Source of the DNA: Deferribacteres bacterium
Lineage (GTDB): Bacteria; Nitrospirota; Thermodesulfovibrionia; UBA6902
DNA: 6,836 nt
Assembly: GCA_013152795.1 (NCBI GenBank)
Contig: JAADFS010000212.1
Span: forward strand, 1-6,836
Direction of reading: 5' to 3'
A program made the position numbers and the translations under genes. The notes beneath the pieces were generated by a model, which saw only the letters and a list, made by a program, of their open reading frames with translations, made no database searches and was not told the DNA's origin. This document shows positions 1 to 5,997 of this stretch, piece after piece (position 1 is the first letter of the stretch; each line of letters opens with the position of its first letter).

Positions 1-350
1 GCCAGCATCCCCATTATTCCCCAGAACGCATCAAGCCTCCCTTCGCCCAATGCCCCCAGCGAGGTTCCTGGACAGTAACCTATTATCCCCCACCCTATGC
101 CGAAAATAAGACCTCCCAGTATATTGGCTCCCCATATCGCCGGCAATATAAGGGGCCTGGCTGATCCGATATCCTGAAGCAGATGGACGCCTGCCATACC
201 GACAAGAATAGCCGAAAACATAAACTTTACTATGGTCATATCTGTTAAACGCAGTGCACCGACCTGTCTGTCGTAGCGTACTACACGTGCTTTCTGCAGA
301 AGAAAGCCGAATATGATTCCCGTGATAAGCCCGTTGATTAATATATTCAT
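1..350 (-). CDS. YeeE/YedE-family transporter, second subunit (3' end outside window)
   Basis: Inner-membrane protein of the YeeE/YedE (sulf_transp/DUF6691) family, whose studied members import thiosulfate or related sulfur species. The first 116 residues are visible, beginning MNILINGLITGIIFGF. Hydrophobic stretches at about residues 4-18, 43-58 and 68-92 are likely membrane segments. The family signature GYCPGTSLGALGEG covers residues 91-104, with the candidate substrate-relaying cysteine at residue 93. The ATG at 348-350 overlaps the stop of the upstream subunit by four bases (ATGA), and GGAGG lies 9 bases upstream, so translation is probably coupled. The gene continues past the left edge; a complete member of this type is usually about 140 residues. 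The longer open frame in another register at this place is a shadow, because only this frame carries the family motif. The family is clear; the exact substrate is inference. Confidence 0.88.
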   Translation of the reverse strand, partial: MNILINGLITGIIFGFLLQKARVVRYDRQVGALRLTDMTIVKFMFSAILVGMAGVHLLQDIGSARPLILPAIWGANILGGLIFGIGWGIIGYCPGTSLGALGEGRLDAFWGIMGML

Positions 351-871
351 CTGTACCTGCCTCCACCGTAAAGAATGCGGGCAACGGCTATGCCCCCTGC
401 AAAAAAGCAGACCAGGACAACAAGTCCGCTGACTGCCAACTGCACCAGTGCTCCCAGCCCGTAGCCGCTCGGACATCCCCCCGCCAGTCGGGCTCCAAAC
501 ATGAGTATCAGTCCGCCCGAAAAGGCAGACACGCCCCTTTTAAGCCGGCTTCCCCCGAAACGGGCCTCCCACATGCCAGGTATGCTTTTTAACCTGAAGC
601 TGCCGGAAGTTATTGATGCTGCAAATGAACCGATCAGGATTCCGGCCACAAACATCCATTGCCAGTCTATTTCCGGGACAAACCTGATAAAATAAGCCAT
701 TCCCCCTACCCGCTCCGCATCAAAGAGCTTCTCGATCATACCGGTTGTGCGTACAAAACTGGTGGATGCACCGAAATACCTTCCGGTAATCCATGCGGAA
801 ATGATTATAAGCGCACCGGTCAATGCCCCTGACAGGTAAGGGCTCCAGCCTTTGTCATCTGCTGTCTTCAT
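347..871 (-). CDS. YeeE/YedE-family transporter, first subunit
   Basis: Membrane protein of 174 residues, the first half of a split YeeE/YedE transporter; the neighbouring gene encodes the second. Hydrophobic segments are visible at about residues 13-31, 70-87, 114-130 and 140-165. The signature GARLAGGCPSGYGLGALVQL runs from about residue 126 and holds Cys133. Many relatives have SGHG where this protein has SGYG, so a conserved histidine is replaced by tyrosine. I chose the ATG at 869-871 because AAGGAG sits 7 bases upstream; an in-frame ATG 21 codons earlier gives a poorly hydrophobic, arginine-rich leader without a ribosome site. It forms a two-gene operon with the downstream subunit (4-base overlap). 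Family members act in uptake of thiosulfate or other sulfur intermediates. No rhodanese, TusA or BigR-like regulator is visible in the window to narrow the substrate. Confidence 0.87.
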   Translation of the reverse strand: MKTADDKGWSPYLSGALTGALIIISAWITGRYFGASTSFVRTTGMIEKLFDAERVGGMAYFIRFVPEIDWQWMFVAGILIGSFAASITSGSFRLKSIPGMWEARFGGSRLKRGVSAFSGGLILMFGARLAGGCPSGYGLGALVQLAVSGLVVLVCFFAGGIAVARILYGGGRYR

Positions 872-989
872 ATTTATTCTCCTTTTCTTAAAAGAAACGA
901 CTCCGGGCGAGCCGGAATGCCGGAAAAGCGACAACTATCCATAATTTGTAATTTTAACAGTTATTTTGAAGATGTTCCAGAGTCTTTTA

Positions 990-1020
990 TTTGACGAGGG
1001 GTTTTGACGAGGGGTTTTGA
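990..1020. repeat. 13-bp tandem repeat, about 2.4 copies
   Basis: The unit TTGACGAGGGGTT occurs at 991-1003 and 1004-1016, followed by a third partial copy (TTGA). It lies between miaB and the transporter operon, about 120-150 bases upstream of the transporter start. Its role is unknown: it could be replication slippage, or tandem binding sites for a regulator of the transporter operon. Confidence 0.8.
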
Positions 1021-1030
1021 ATTTAGGATT

Positions 1031-1052
1031 TATAGAAACCGTTAGGAAACGG
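1031..1052 (-). terminator. weak candidate intrinsic terminator after miaB
   Basis: Reading in the miaB direction, CCGTT-tcct-AACGG forms a 5-bp stem with a 4-base loop, followed by TTTCTATA. The stem starts 4 bases past the miaB stop. The stem is short and the U tract interrupted, so termination is probably inefficient. Confidence 0.4.
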
Positions 1053-1056
1053 CGAG

Positions 1057-2367
1057 TTAACCCCGGCTTTGGGCCAGCTCTCCGTAAAGTGAATGCTGTT
1101 TTGCCTCAAGAATCTTAACATCGACAAGACTGCCGGTGAGGCCTTGTTCGCCGTAAAAATTAACTATCTTGTTCGTCCTCGTCCTGCCGGTTAACCTGTC
1201 GCCGTCAGTCGCGCTCTCACCTTCAACCAGCACTTCATAAACCTTTCCCTCAAGAGATTTGTTCCTGCTGTAGGTGATGGATTCCTGCAGTTCCAGAACC
1301 ATTGACAGTCTCTGAGACTTGACCTTCTCATCCACATGTCCCGGCAGGTCAAGCGCCTTTGTGCCGGGCCTCCTTGAATACTTGAATGCAAAGATACCGT
1401 CAAATCCGATTTCGGTAAGGGCGGTTACCGTTTGTTTGAAGTCGTCTTCTGTCTCTCCGGGAAATCCTACGATAATATCAGTGGTTATGGCAATATCATT
1501 AATGCTGTTTCTTAAGTTATCGATCTTGTTTTTGTAATCTTCATATGTATAGCCCCTGTTCATCAAATGCAGGATCCTGTCAGAGCCTGACTGAAGCGGG
1601 AGATGGAGGTGTTCGCATACCTTCGGCAAGTCCCGCATGGCCTTTATCAACTTTTCCGAAAAGTCGCGCGGATGAGAGGTCACAAACCTGATCCGCTCTA
1701 TGCCGTCAATATCGTGTATCCTGCGGAGAAGCTCGGGAAAATCACACTCTCCCGGGAGTTTTCTGCCGTAAGAATTAACATTCTGCCCCAAAAGAGTTAT
1801 CTCCCTGAATCCCTCGTCTGCAATGGTTTTAATCTCATCATATATATCCTCAGCGGGCCTGCTCCTTTCCCTTCCTCTTGTATACGGCACAACGCAGTAA
1901 GCACAGAAGTTGTCACACCCGTACATTATGGAGACCCACGCCCTGACCCGCCCTGCCCTCTTTACCGGGAGTTTTTGCGTGTAATATACGGGATTATCTT
2001 CTATTGCGGTTTTGAAATTGCCTCCTTTTGCCCATGTTTGGAGATTGTCGATATTATTCGGTCCGAAAACGAAATCCACATACGGAAATCTCCTGAACAG
2101 GTCTTTCCCCCTCTGCCGGGCAATACAACCCGCAACGGCAATCTTCAGGTCAGGGTTCTTTTTCTTCGCCCTTGCGAGCCTTCCCAGTTCGCTGAAAAAC
2201 TTCTGTTCCGCCTTTTCCCTGATACTACATGTATTCAGAACAATCACATCGGCGTCATCAATGCCATTGGTCTCACAATAGCCGGCCTCCGTGAAGACTC
2301 CCGCAATCTTCTCGGAATCATGCATGTTCATCTGGCAACCGAAAGTATGGATATGGAATTTTTTCAT
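1057..2367 (-). CDS. miaB: tRNA-2-methylthio-N6-dimethylallyladenosine synthase MiaB
   Basis: Radical-SAM methylthiotransferase that converts i6A37 to ms2i6A37 in tRNAs reading UNN codons, using two [4Fe-4S] clusters in the cytoplasm. The 436-residue protein has the usual family length and architecture. The N-terminal MTTase domain has cluster cysteines Cys11 (TFGCQMN), Cys47 (NTCSIREKA) and Cys81 (AGCIARQ). The radical-SAM core has CxxxCxxC at Cys151/155/158 (YGCDNFCAYC), followed by the PYTRGRERSR stretch typical of MiaB. A C-terminal TRAM domain covers about residues 370-434. NTCSIREKA and GRERSRP support MiaB over the relatives MtaB and RimO. The ATG start gives the canonical MKKFHIHTFGCQMN N-terminus, although no strong ribosome site precedes it. 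It lies 46 bases downstream of the glcD-like frame on the same strand with no terminator between, so they may be co-transcribed. Confidence 0.97.
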   Translation of the reverse strand: MKKFHIHTFGCQMNMHDSEKIAGVFTEAGYCETNGIDDADVIVLNTCSIREKAEQKFFSELGRLARAKKKNPDLKIAVAGCIARQRGKDLFRRFPYVDFVFGPNNIDNLQTWAKGGNFKTAIEDNPVYYTQKLPVKRAGRVRAWVSIMYGCDNFCAYCVVPYTRGRERSRPAEDIYDEIKTIADEGFREITLLGQNVNSYGRKLPGECDFPELLRRIHDIDGIERIRFVTSHPRDFSEKLIKAMRDLPKVCEHLHLPLQSGSDRILHLMNRGYTYEDYKNKIDNLRNSINDIAITTDIIVGFPGETEDDFKQTVTALTEIGFDGIFAFKYSRRPGTKALDLPGHVDEKVKSQRLSMVLELQESITYSRNKSLEGKVYEVLVEGESATDGDRLTGRTRTNKIVNFYGEQGLTGSLVDVKILEAKQHSLYGELAQSRG

Positions 2368-2413
2368 AATTTCAAAAGGCTACTCTATCGTGGCACTAAA
2401 TATCGCCCGCGAT

Positions 2414-3797
2414 TTAATGTGGGGAATCAGGGAACATCTTGCCCGGGTTCAATATGCCTCTCGGGTCGAAAACGTTTTTTACCGCCTTCATGAGTTCAAT
2501 ACTTACATCCGAAAGCTCCATCCCCACATACTGTTTTTTTGTCAGGCCCACGCCGTGCTCGCCGGATATGGTTCCTTCCAGCCTCAGGGCCTCTTCAAAT
2601 ATATCCCTGACCGCCTGCTGCGCTTTCCGGTATTCATCTTTGTTGTTCCTGTCCGTCATGATGTTCACATGAATATTCCCGTCGCCGGCATGGCCGAAAT
2701 TTGCTATTGTCAGATTATATTTTTCCGATATGGCCCTCAGAGAACGAAGCATATCCGGAATTCGTCCGCGCGGGACCACTATGTCCTCGTTTATCTTGGT
2801 GGGCCTGATATGATAAAGGGCAGGCGAGACAGCCCTCCTTGCATCCCACAGTTGCTGTTTTGAATATATATTATCGGCAACGCTGATATGGGCACCCAAG
2901 GCACTACATATGGAGGCAACCCTGTCAGCGTCCTCTGAAACCGCTGCGTGTGAGCCGTCAATCTCTATCAACAGCAGGGCCTCGGCATCAAGGGGCAATC
3001 CGTAGCGCTTGTAATTCTCAACTGCAAGGATCGATTCACGGTCCATAAATTCGAGGGTGCGCGGGATTATGGCAGAGGATGTGATCCTGCTTACTGCCTG
3101 CGCGGCGGCATCCAGTTGTGAAAAGGTACATAAAAGAGTCGCGGTCTCGGCCGGCATGGGCAGGATTTTCAAGAAAATCCTTGTAATAATTAATTCCGAG
3201 CGTCCCCTCCGAGCCTGTCAAAAGCCGTGTCAGGTCATACCCGACTACCCCTTTATATGTTTTCCCACCTGTTGACAGGACCCTGCCGTCCGGAAGGACT
3301 GCTTCCAGCCCAAGGACATAATCCCTCGTTACTCCATATTTTATCGCCCTTGGTCCGCCTGCATTTTCAGCGACGTTACCACCCAATGTGCAAAATTTCA
3401 TGCTTGCAGGATCAGGCGGGTAAAAAAGTCCCTTTTCTTCAAGTTTTTCCTGCAGGTTATAATTAATGACACCGGGCTCGACCACGGCTAACATGTTTTT
3501 TTCATCAATGTCTATGATCCTGTTCATTCCTTCAAGCGATATGACCACGGTATCCCGCAGTGGCACTGCACCGCCGGTCATCCCGGTACCAGCCCCTCTC
3601 GGTATGAGCGGAATCTTGTGGTTAAAGGCAAATGCTGCAATTTCAGAGACCTCCTGTGTATTAACAGGCATGACCACCGCGGAAGGAATATCCTCGGTGG
3701 AAGATGCGTCAAACCCGTAACAGAAAAGGTCCTCCTTCTCTGTCAGCACCCTGCCGGGCAGCATATCTCCGATTTTTTTCCTGAATAATCCAAACAT
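2414..3797 (-). pseudogene. glcD: FAD-linked 2-hydroxyacid oxidase (glycolate oxidase GlcD type), frameshifted
   Basis: Homologue of the FAD subunit of glycolate/D-lactate oxidases, which oxidise 2-hydroxyacids to 2-oxoacids. It is split over two frames. The N-terminal part (from ATG 3797) has the FAD-binding PCMH fold: PRGAGTGMTGGAVP at residues 66-79, GGNVAENAGG at 139-148 and LLTGSEGTLGI ending at residue 202. The frame then breaks; read on, it gives an unrelated tail and stops at 253 residues. The C-terminal FAD-oxidase domain resumes one frame over with IITRIFLKILPMP, then GHAGDGNIH and GEHGVG (about residues 367-375 and 411-416 of the repaired protein). The break coincides with a tandem TAAT duplication at 3187-3194. 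Removing four bases joins the frames exactly and gives 459 residues, normal for the family. The downstream half has only a TTG as possible start and no ribosome site. It may be a recent real pseudogene or a sequencing error. No GlcE or GlcF subunit gene is seen nearby. Confidence 0.9.
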
Positions 3798-3808
3798 TTG
3801 TATAAATA

Positions 3809-3817
3809 ATTATACCA
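3809..3817 (-). promoter_or_regulatory. extended -10 promoter of the glcD-like gene
   Basis: On the minus strand, TGGTATAAT is a perfect extended -10 element. The hexamer 17 bases upstream (GGTAAA, 3832-3837) is a poor -35, as is common with extended -10 promoters. Transcription would begin near 3802, leaving only about 5 bases before the ATG at 3797, and no ribosome-binding site is present. The mRNA may be leaderless or nearly so. Confidence 0.55.
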
Positions 3818-3881
3818 GTATGCGCCGAATATTTACCCGGCCCGATTCATTATTCACAGCAAGAACATTGCTCATTCAGAC

Positions 3882-3914
3882 AAAAAAACAGCTATCTGAA
3901 TGACAGATAGCTGT
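3882..3914 (-). terminator. strong intrinsic terminator of the first PEP-CTERM gene
   Basis: Reading in the minus direction, ACAGCTATCTG and CAGATAGCTGT form an 11-bp perfect stem around a 5-base loop (3899-3903), followed by seven T residues (3888-3882). It begins about 30 bases after the stop of the PEP-CTERM gene and isolates that gene from the glcD-like promoter downstream. Confidence 0.92.
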
Positions 3915-3945
3915 CTTACGCGATTTTACTGTTTAAAATTAACTG

Positions 3946-4572
3946 CTAAACTTTCCTGCGCCTGGCATAAAAGGCGGCACCGATCAGACCTGAGCCAAGG
4001 AGCATTAAGGTGCCCGGTTCGGGAACCGGCGCGATGCCGTCGTAACTGGCAGACTCGGTTGATGCAGAAAGTGTGTATCCTGAAGCAACCGACCAATTGA
4101 TATTGACATCCTGCCAGTAAGTGTCAATGCCCAGACTGGTAAGCTCGGCGGTTGTCGGCTGTTGCGCCTGTAATGCAAGGGTTGCACCGGAAAAGTCCAT
4201 TATAACGCTGTAGGTACTGTCTCCCGCGTCTCCACTGAGTGTATATAGGGTATCTCCCGGTGTATAACTACCAGTGTTGTCGGCATCGTAATACAGTGCA
4301 AAATCAACAATATCTCCACCCGTTAATCCCAGCGTCGTAGATACAGTGTTAGTACCCAGATCATTAAATGACGAGCCATAGTTAAGGTAATAACCGAGTC
4401 CATAACCTGACGTTGTATTTAAACTGGTGAGTGTTACTGTTGTAGTAGTATCTCCTATCCCATCAACCATCAGTAGGCGAGTGCCTACACCGAGAGTTAA
4501 GGCTGATGCACTTGCAGTCAACAGAAACGTCACCAGCGCTACTGTAAAAAGAATAAGACCTGCCTTTTTCAT
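3946..4572 (-). CDS. PEP-CTERM sorting domain-containing exported protein (serine/threonine-rich)
   Basis: Exported protein of 208 residues. It has a Sec signal peptide (MKKAG plus a hydrophobic core, likely cleaved near residue 24, SASA). The central region is rich in Thr, Ser, Gly and Asp, has no cysteine, and contains a DADNTGSYTPGD stretch of beta-sheet, possibly Ca-binding character. The C-terminus is a textbook PEP-CTERM tail: PVPEP (PEP at 184-186), a hydrophobic helix, then ARRRKV. Such tails are recognised and cleaved by an exosortase, which delivers the protein to the outer surface or exopolysaccharide matrix. GAGGAGGT lies upstream of the ATG at 4572. A sigma-54 promoter at 4645-4661, TGTAAG-N7-GACA boxes further upstream and a strong terminator downstream make it a single-gene transcription unit. 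I do not recognise the central domain, so its specific role in biofilm or matrix is unknown. Confidence 0.92.
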   Translation of the reverse strand: MKKAGLILFTVALVTFLLTASASALTLGVGTRLLMVDGIGDTTTTVTLTSLNTTSGYGLGYYLNYGSSFNDLGTNTVSTTLGLTGGDIVDFALYYDADNTGSYTPGDTLYTLSGDAGDSTYSVIMDFSGATLALQAQQPTTAELTSLGIDTYWQDVNINWSVASGYTLSASTESASYDGIAPVPEPGTLMLLGSGLIGAAFYARRRKV

Positions 4573-4644
4573 TAATCTACCTCCTCAAATCTGTATACAA
4601 TATACAATGTTTAGCTGAAATTCTTGTTCGATTAGCAGAAAACA

Positions 4645-4661
4645 ATGCAAGTTTTATGCCG
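4645..4661 (-). promoter_or_regulatory. sigma-54 (-24/-12) promoter of the first PEP-CTERM gene
   Basis: The minus strand reads CGGCAT-AAAAC-TTGCAT, against the RpoN consensus TGGCAC-N5-TTGCA. The invariant GG (4660-4659) and GC (4648-4647) are exactly 10 bases apart. The start of transcription would be near 4635, giving a leader of about 63 bases. Confidence 0.78.
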
Positions 4662-4749
4662 GATATTGGAAGCGATGCATAACATATTGAAATAAAGGGG
4701 AAAATATCTGTTAGTAACTTTTCTTCAAACGGAGATCAACCTACAGTAG

Positions 4750-4766
4750 TGTAAGCTGTTTTGACA
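4750..4766. promoter_or_regulatory. enhancer-like box A1 (TGTAAG-N7-GACA)
   Basis: An exact copy of the 17-bp motif, with spacer CTGTTTT. It is centred about 120 bases upstream of the predicted start site of the first PEP-CTERM gene, a usual position for an NtrC-class activator site. It contains TTGACA by chance; no matching -10 element follows. Confidence 0.65.
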
Positions 4767-4801
4767 GGATGTTTTAATAAGGCAGGATAAAAAGATACCC
4801 G

Positions 4802-4819
4802 ATCATTATGTATAATGAT
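4802..4819. promoter_or_regulatory. 18-bp palindrome overlapping a TATAAT element
   Basis: ATCATTAT-GT-ATAATGAT has perfect 8-bp arms. The plus strand carries TATAAT at 4811-4816 inside it, with no good -35. It may be an operator over a weak plus-strand promoter, or simply an AT-rich coincidence. It lies between boxes A1 and A2. Confidence 0.4.
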
Positions 4820-4873
4820 ATAACTGCCTGAATTTTAAGAGGAATTTATATGCACTTGAGAGAAGTGTCCACC

Positions 4874-4889
4874 TGTAAAAATTTTTACA
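4874..4889. promoter_or_regulatory. 16-bp perfect palindrome
   Basis: TGTAAAAATTTTTACA is a complete dyad with TGTAAA/TTTACA half-sites and a 4-base centre, just before box A2. It looks like a binding site for a dimeric regulator, which I cannot name: TyrR uses these half-sites but with 6 bases between them. No U tract follows it, so it is not a terminator. Confidence 0.45.
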
Positions 4890-4891
4890 AG

Positions 4892-4908
4892 AGTAAAGAA
4901 ATCCGACA
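4892..4908. promoter_or_regulatory. enhancer-like box A2 (degenerate)
   Basis: AGTAAA-GAAATCC-GACA has two mismatches in the left half-site but shares the 10-mer AAATCCGACA with box D. It is centred about 265 bases upstream of the predicted start of the first PEP-CTERM gene. It is weaker than the exact copies. Confidence 0.4.
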
Positions 4909-4956
4909 CTCGACTCCCTTCAATCACCTGCGCATTTTTCAGCTTCCCGAAGTGAA

Positions 4957-5036
4957 GAAGATCGCTCGGCTTCCTCGCAATGACGGCCGCTTCTTTGCTT
5001 TTACTACTGTCATTGCGAGGAAATAAGCGAAACCTC
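4957..5036. repeat. dispersed-type inverted repeat element (TTCCTCGCAATGAC arms)
   Basis: Perfect 14-bp arms, TTCCTCGCAATGAC (4971-4984) and GTCATTGCGAGGAA (5009-5022), flank a 24-base loop. Homology continues imperfectly outward: each outer arm has a TCGCT, offset by one base. I recall similar CGCAATGAC repeats as intergenic multicopy palindromes in several environmental bacterial groups. It lies 65 bases past the stop of the second PEP-CTERM gene and would fold as a long 3' hairpin in that transcript. There is no U tract, so it is not an intrinsic terminator, though it could protect the mRNA end. No transposase or target-site duplication was found. Confidence 0.75.
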
Positions 5037-5086
5037 TTTGCATTTTCACAAATTACAGCAGCAGCCTCTCGATAATGGATTTTCTT

Positions 5087-5719
5087 TCAATTTCTTCTCT
5101 TTCTTAAGAAAACAGCAGTTCCCAGAATACCGCTACCCAACAGCAAAAGCGTGGACGGCTCAGGCACGGGGGCCGGTGGAGTCGGTGCCTTTTTAAGGGT
5201 GATGGTTGCTGTGATAGTCTGGGGTTGCCAGCCGTTCTTACAACACCCCTTCCCCTTCCAGGTAACATCCACGTTACTCAGCAGAATAGTAAACAATCCG
5301 TCCTTGCCAAACGGCACATCTACAGGACTGAAATCAATGCTGACTGTTTTGCTTTTGAGACAGCCGTTCCTACATTGTGTTGGATTGTTTGTCAGTCTTA
5401 ATTCTCCAGGGTTAGGGACAGGGTTAGCACCCAGGATATCACCCGGCAGATCGAAATCAAGGTAAGCGGTAATATCATAAGTACCGCTCTTACCAGAGAC
5501 ATCGTTAATAAGGGCATAGTTAAACCACGTGGATTGTCCTTCTTCCAGTGAAAATGCAACTTCGGACAGTGTATCATATATGTCATAGTTTAAAGACACA
5601 CCCGGTGAATCAATCCCATTCCTTTTTCCGATATCAAAATAGACTGATGTTGCGCCTGCAATGGCCACAGTGCCGAATACCATCGCCACTACGCTTAAGA
5701 TAATCACCAACTTTTTCAT
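5087..5719 (-). CDS. PEP-CTERM sorting domain-containing exported protein (four cysteines)
   Basis: Exported protein of 210 residues with a signal peptide (MKKLVIILSVV..., likely cut after Ala23, AGA). The mature domain, probably beta-rich, contains two cysteine pairs: CRNGC (Cys116, Cys120) and adjacent Cys159-Cys160 (GCCKNG). A proline-rich linker (PTPPAP) leads to the PEP-CTERM tail: VPEP with PEP at 186-188, a hydrophobic helix and RKRRN. It is a predicted exosortase substrate delivered to the surface or matrix. The ATG at 5719 is chosen because AGGAGG lies 7 bases upstream and the signal peptide begins there; the frame stays open for 49 further codons upstream without meaning. Outside its ends it shows no obvious similarity to the other PEP-CTERM protein. 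A sigma-54 promoter (5816-5830) and three TGTAAG-type boxes lie upstream. The central domain was not recognised. Confidence 0.92.
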   Translation of the reverse strand: MKKLVIILSVVAMVFGTVAIAGATSVYFDIGKRNGIDSPGVSLNYDIYDTLSEVAFSLEEGQSTWFNYALINDVSGKSGTYDITAYLDFDLPGDILGANPVPNPGELRLTNNPTQCRNGCLKSKTVSIDFSPVDVPFGKDGLFTILLSNVDVTWKGKGCCKNGWQPQTITATITLKKAPTPPAPVPEPSTLLLLGSGILGTAVFLRKRRN

Positions 5720-5782
5720 GCCTGCACCTCCTGAATTTATATCTCCGTATTTTCCGAGAGCACAGAAAACATGGAGATTATT

Positions 5783-5798
5783 TCCCTGCCAACAGGGA
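5783..5798 (-). other. small leader hairpin of the second PEP-CTERM gene
   Basis: TCCCTG-TTGG-CAGGGA on the minus strand forms a 6-bp stem in the predicted 5' leader, about 6 bases after the predicted start site. It may stabilise the transcript. Nothing marks it as a riboswitch or attenuator. Confidence 0.35.
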
Positions 5799-5815
5799 TT
5801 ATACCTCAAAGAAAA

Positions 5816-5832
5816 GCAATTTTCTTGCCAAG
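5816..5832 (-). promoter_or_regulatory. sigma-54 (-24/-12) promoter of the second PEP-CTERM gene
   Basis: The minus strand reads TTGGCAAG-AAAA-TTGCT, very close to the RpoN consensus YTGGCACG-N4-TTGCW. GG (5829-5828) and GC (5817-5816) are 10 bases apart. Transcription would begin near 5804, giving a leader of about 85 bases. Confidence 0.85.
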
Positions 5833-5885
5833 GCAATAACTTCTTGTTTTTTAAGAGGAAATTCAAGCTGGAATCCCTATTGAAA

Positions 5886-5902
5886 TGTAAGATACACCGA
5901 CA
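5886..5902. promoter_or_regulatory. enhancer-like box B (TGTAAG-N7-GACA)
   Basis: An exact copy, TGTAAG-ATACACC-GACA, centred about 90 bases upstream of the predicted start site of the second PEP-CTERM gene. The right half CCGACA mirrors the left half as an imperfect dyad (TGT...ACA). Confidence 0.68.
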
Positions 5903-5974
5903 TCACAATGCAGCGAGAAAAAAACATGCACGGATTATCTTTAAAAGTCACGAAGTTAAAACAATGCATCCTTA

Positions 5975-5991
5975 TTTAAGGAATTTCGACA
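5975..5991. promoter_or_regulatory. enhancer-like box C (one mismatch)
   Basis: TTTAAG-GAATTTC-GACA differs from the motif at one of ten fixed positions. It lies 23 bases from box D and 89 bases from box B, and it overlaps a 14-bp palindrome, TCCTTA-TT-TAAGGA (5969-5982). Confidence 0.5.
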
Positions 5992-5997
5992 TTAAAA

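Larger units (their letters stand above)
4573..5086. other. 514-bp intergenic region between the two PEP-CTERM genes
   Basis: It holds, from right to left, the 3' region of the second PEP-CTERM gene with the inverted repeat, box A2, two palindromes, box A1 and the sigma-54 promoter of the first PEP-CTERM gene. A 58-codon plus-strand frame (4850-5026) runs through it but is probably not a gene, because its second half is encoded by the repeat. Confidence 0.7.

Noticed and set aside
31..384. 117-codon open frame on the minus strand
   Set aside because: It is a shadow of the YeeE-type second subunit; the real frame carries the GYCPGTSLGALGEG motif and starts at 350.
1603..2493. 296-codon plus-strand frame opposite miaB
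   Set aside because: It lies antisense to a fully conserved MiaB and has no recognisable domain or ribosome site.
3872..3903. Alternative 9-bp pairing TCATTCAGA / TCTGAATGA overlapping the terminator hairpin
   Set aside because: In the minus transcript the partner lies after the U tract, so it would be made too late to act as an anti-terminator; no plus-strand gene enters the region.
4761..4789. TTGACA read as a -35 box on the plus strand
   Set aside because: No acceptable -10 follows at 16-18 bases (best is AGGATA), and the hexamer is part of enhancer-like box A1.
4850..5026. 58-codon plus-strand frame with a fair ribosome site (AAGAGGAA)
   Set aside because: Its second half is translated from the inverted repeat (ARLPRNDG...), and the first half contains a palindrome and box A2, so it is better explained as non-coding. 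A small transcript is not excluded.
5720..5866. 49-residue N-terminal extension of the second PEP-CTERM protein
   Set aside because: It would bury the signal peptide and run through the leader and the sigma-54 -12 element; the ATG at 5719 has a strong ribosome site.
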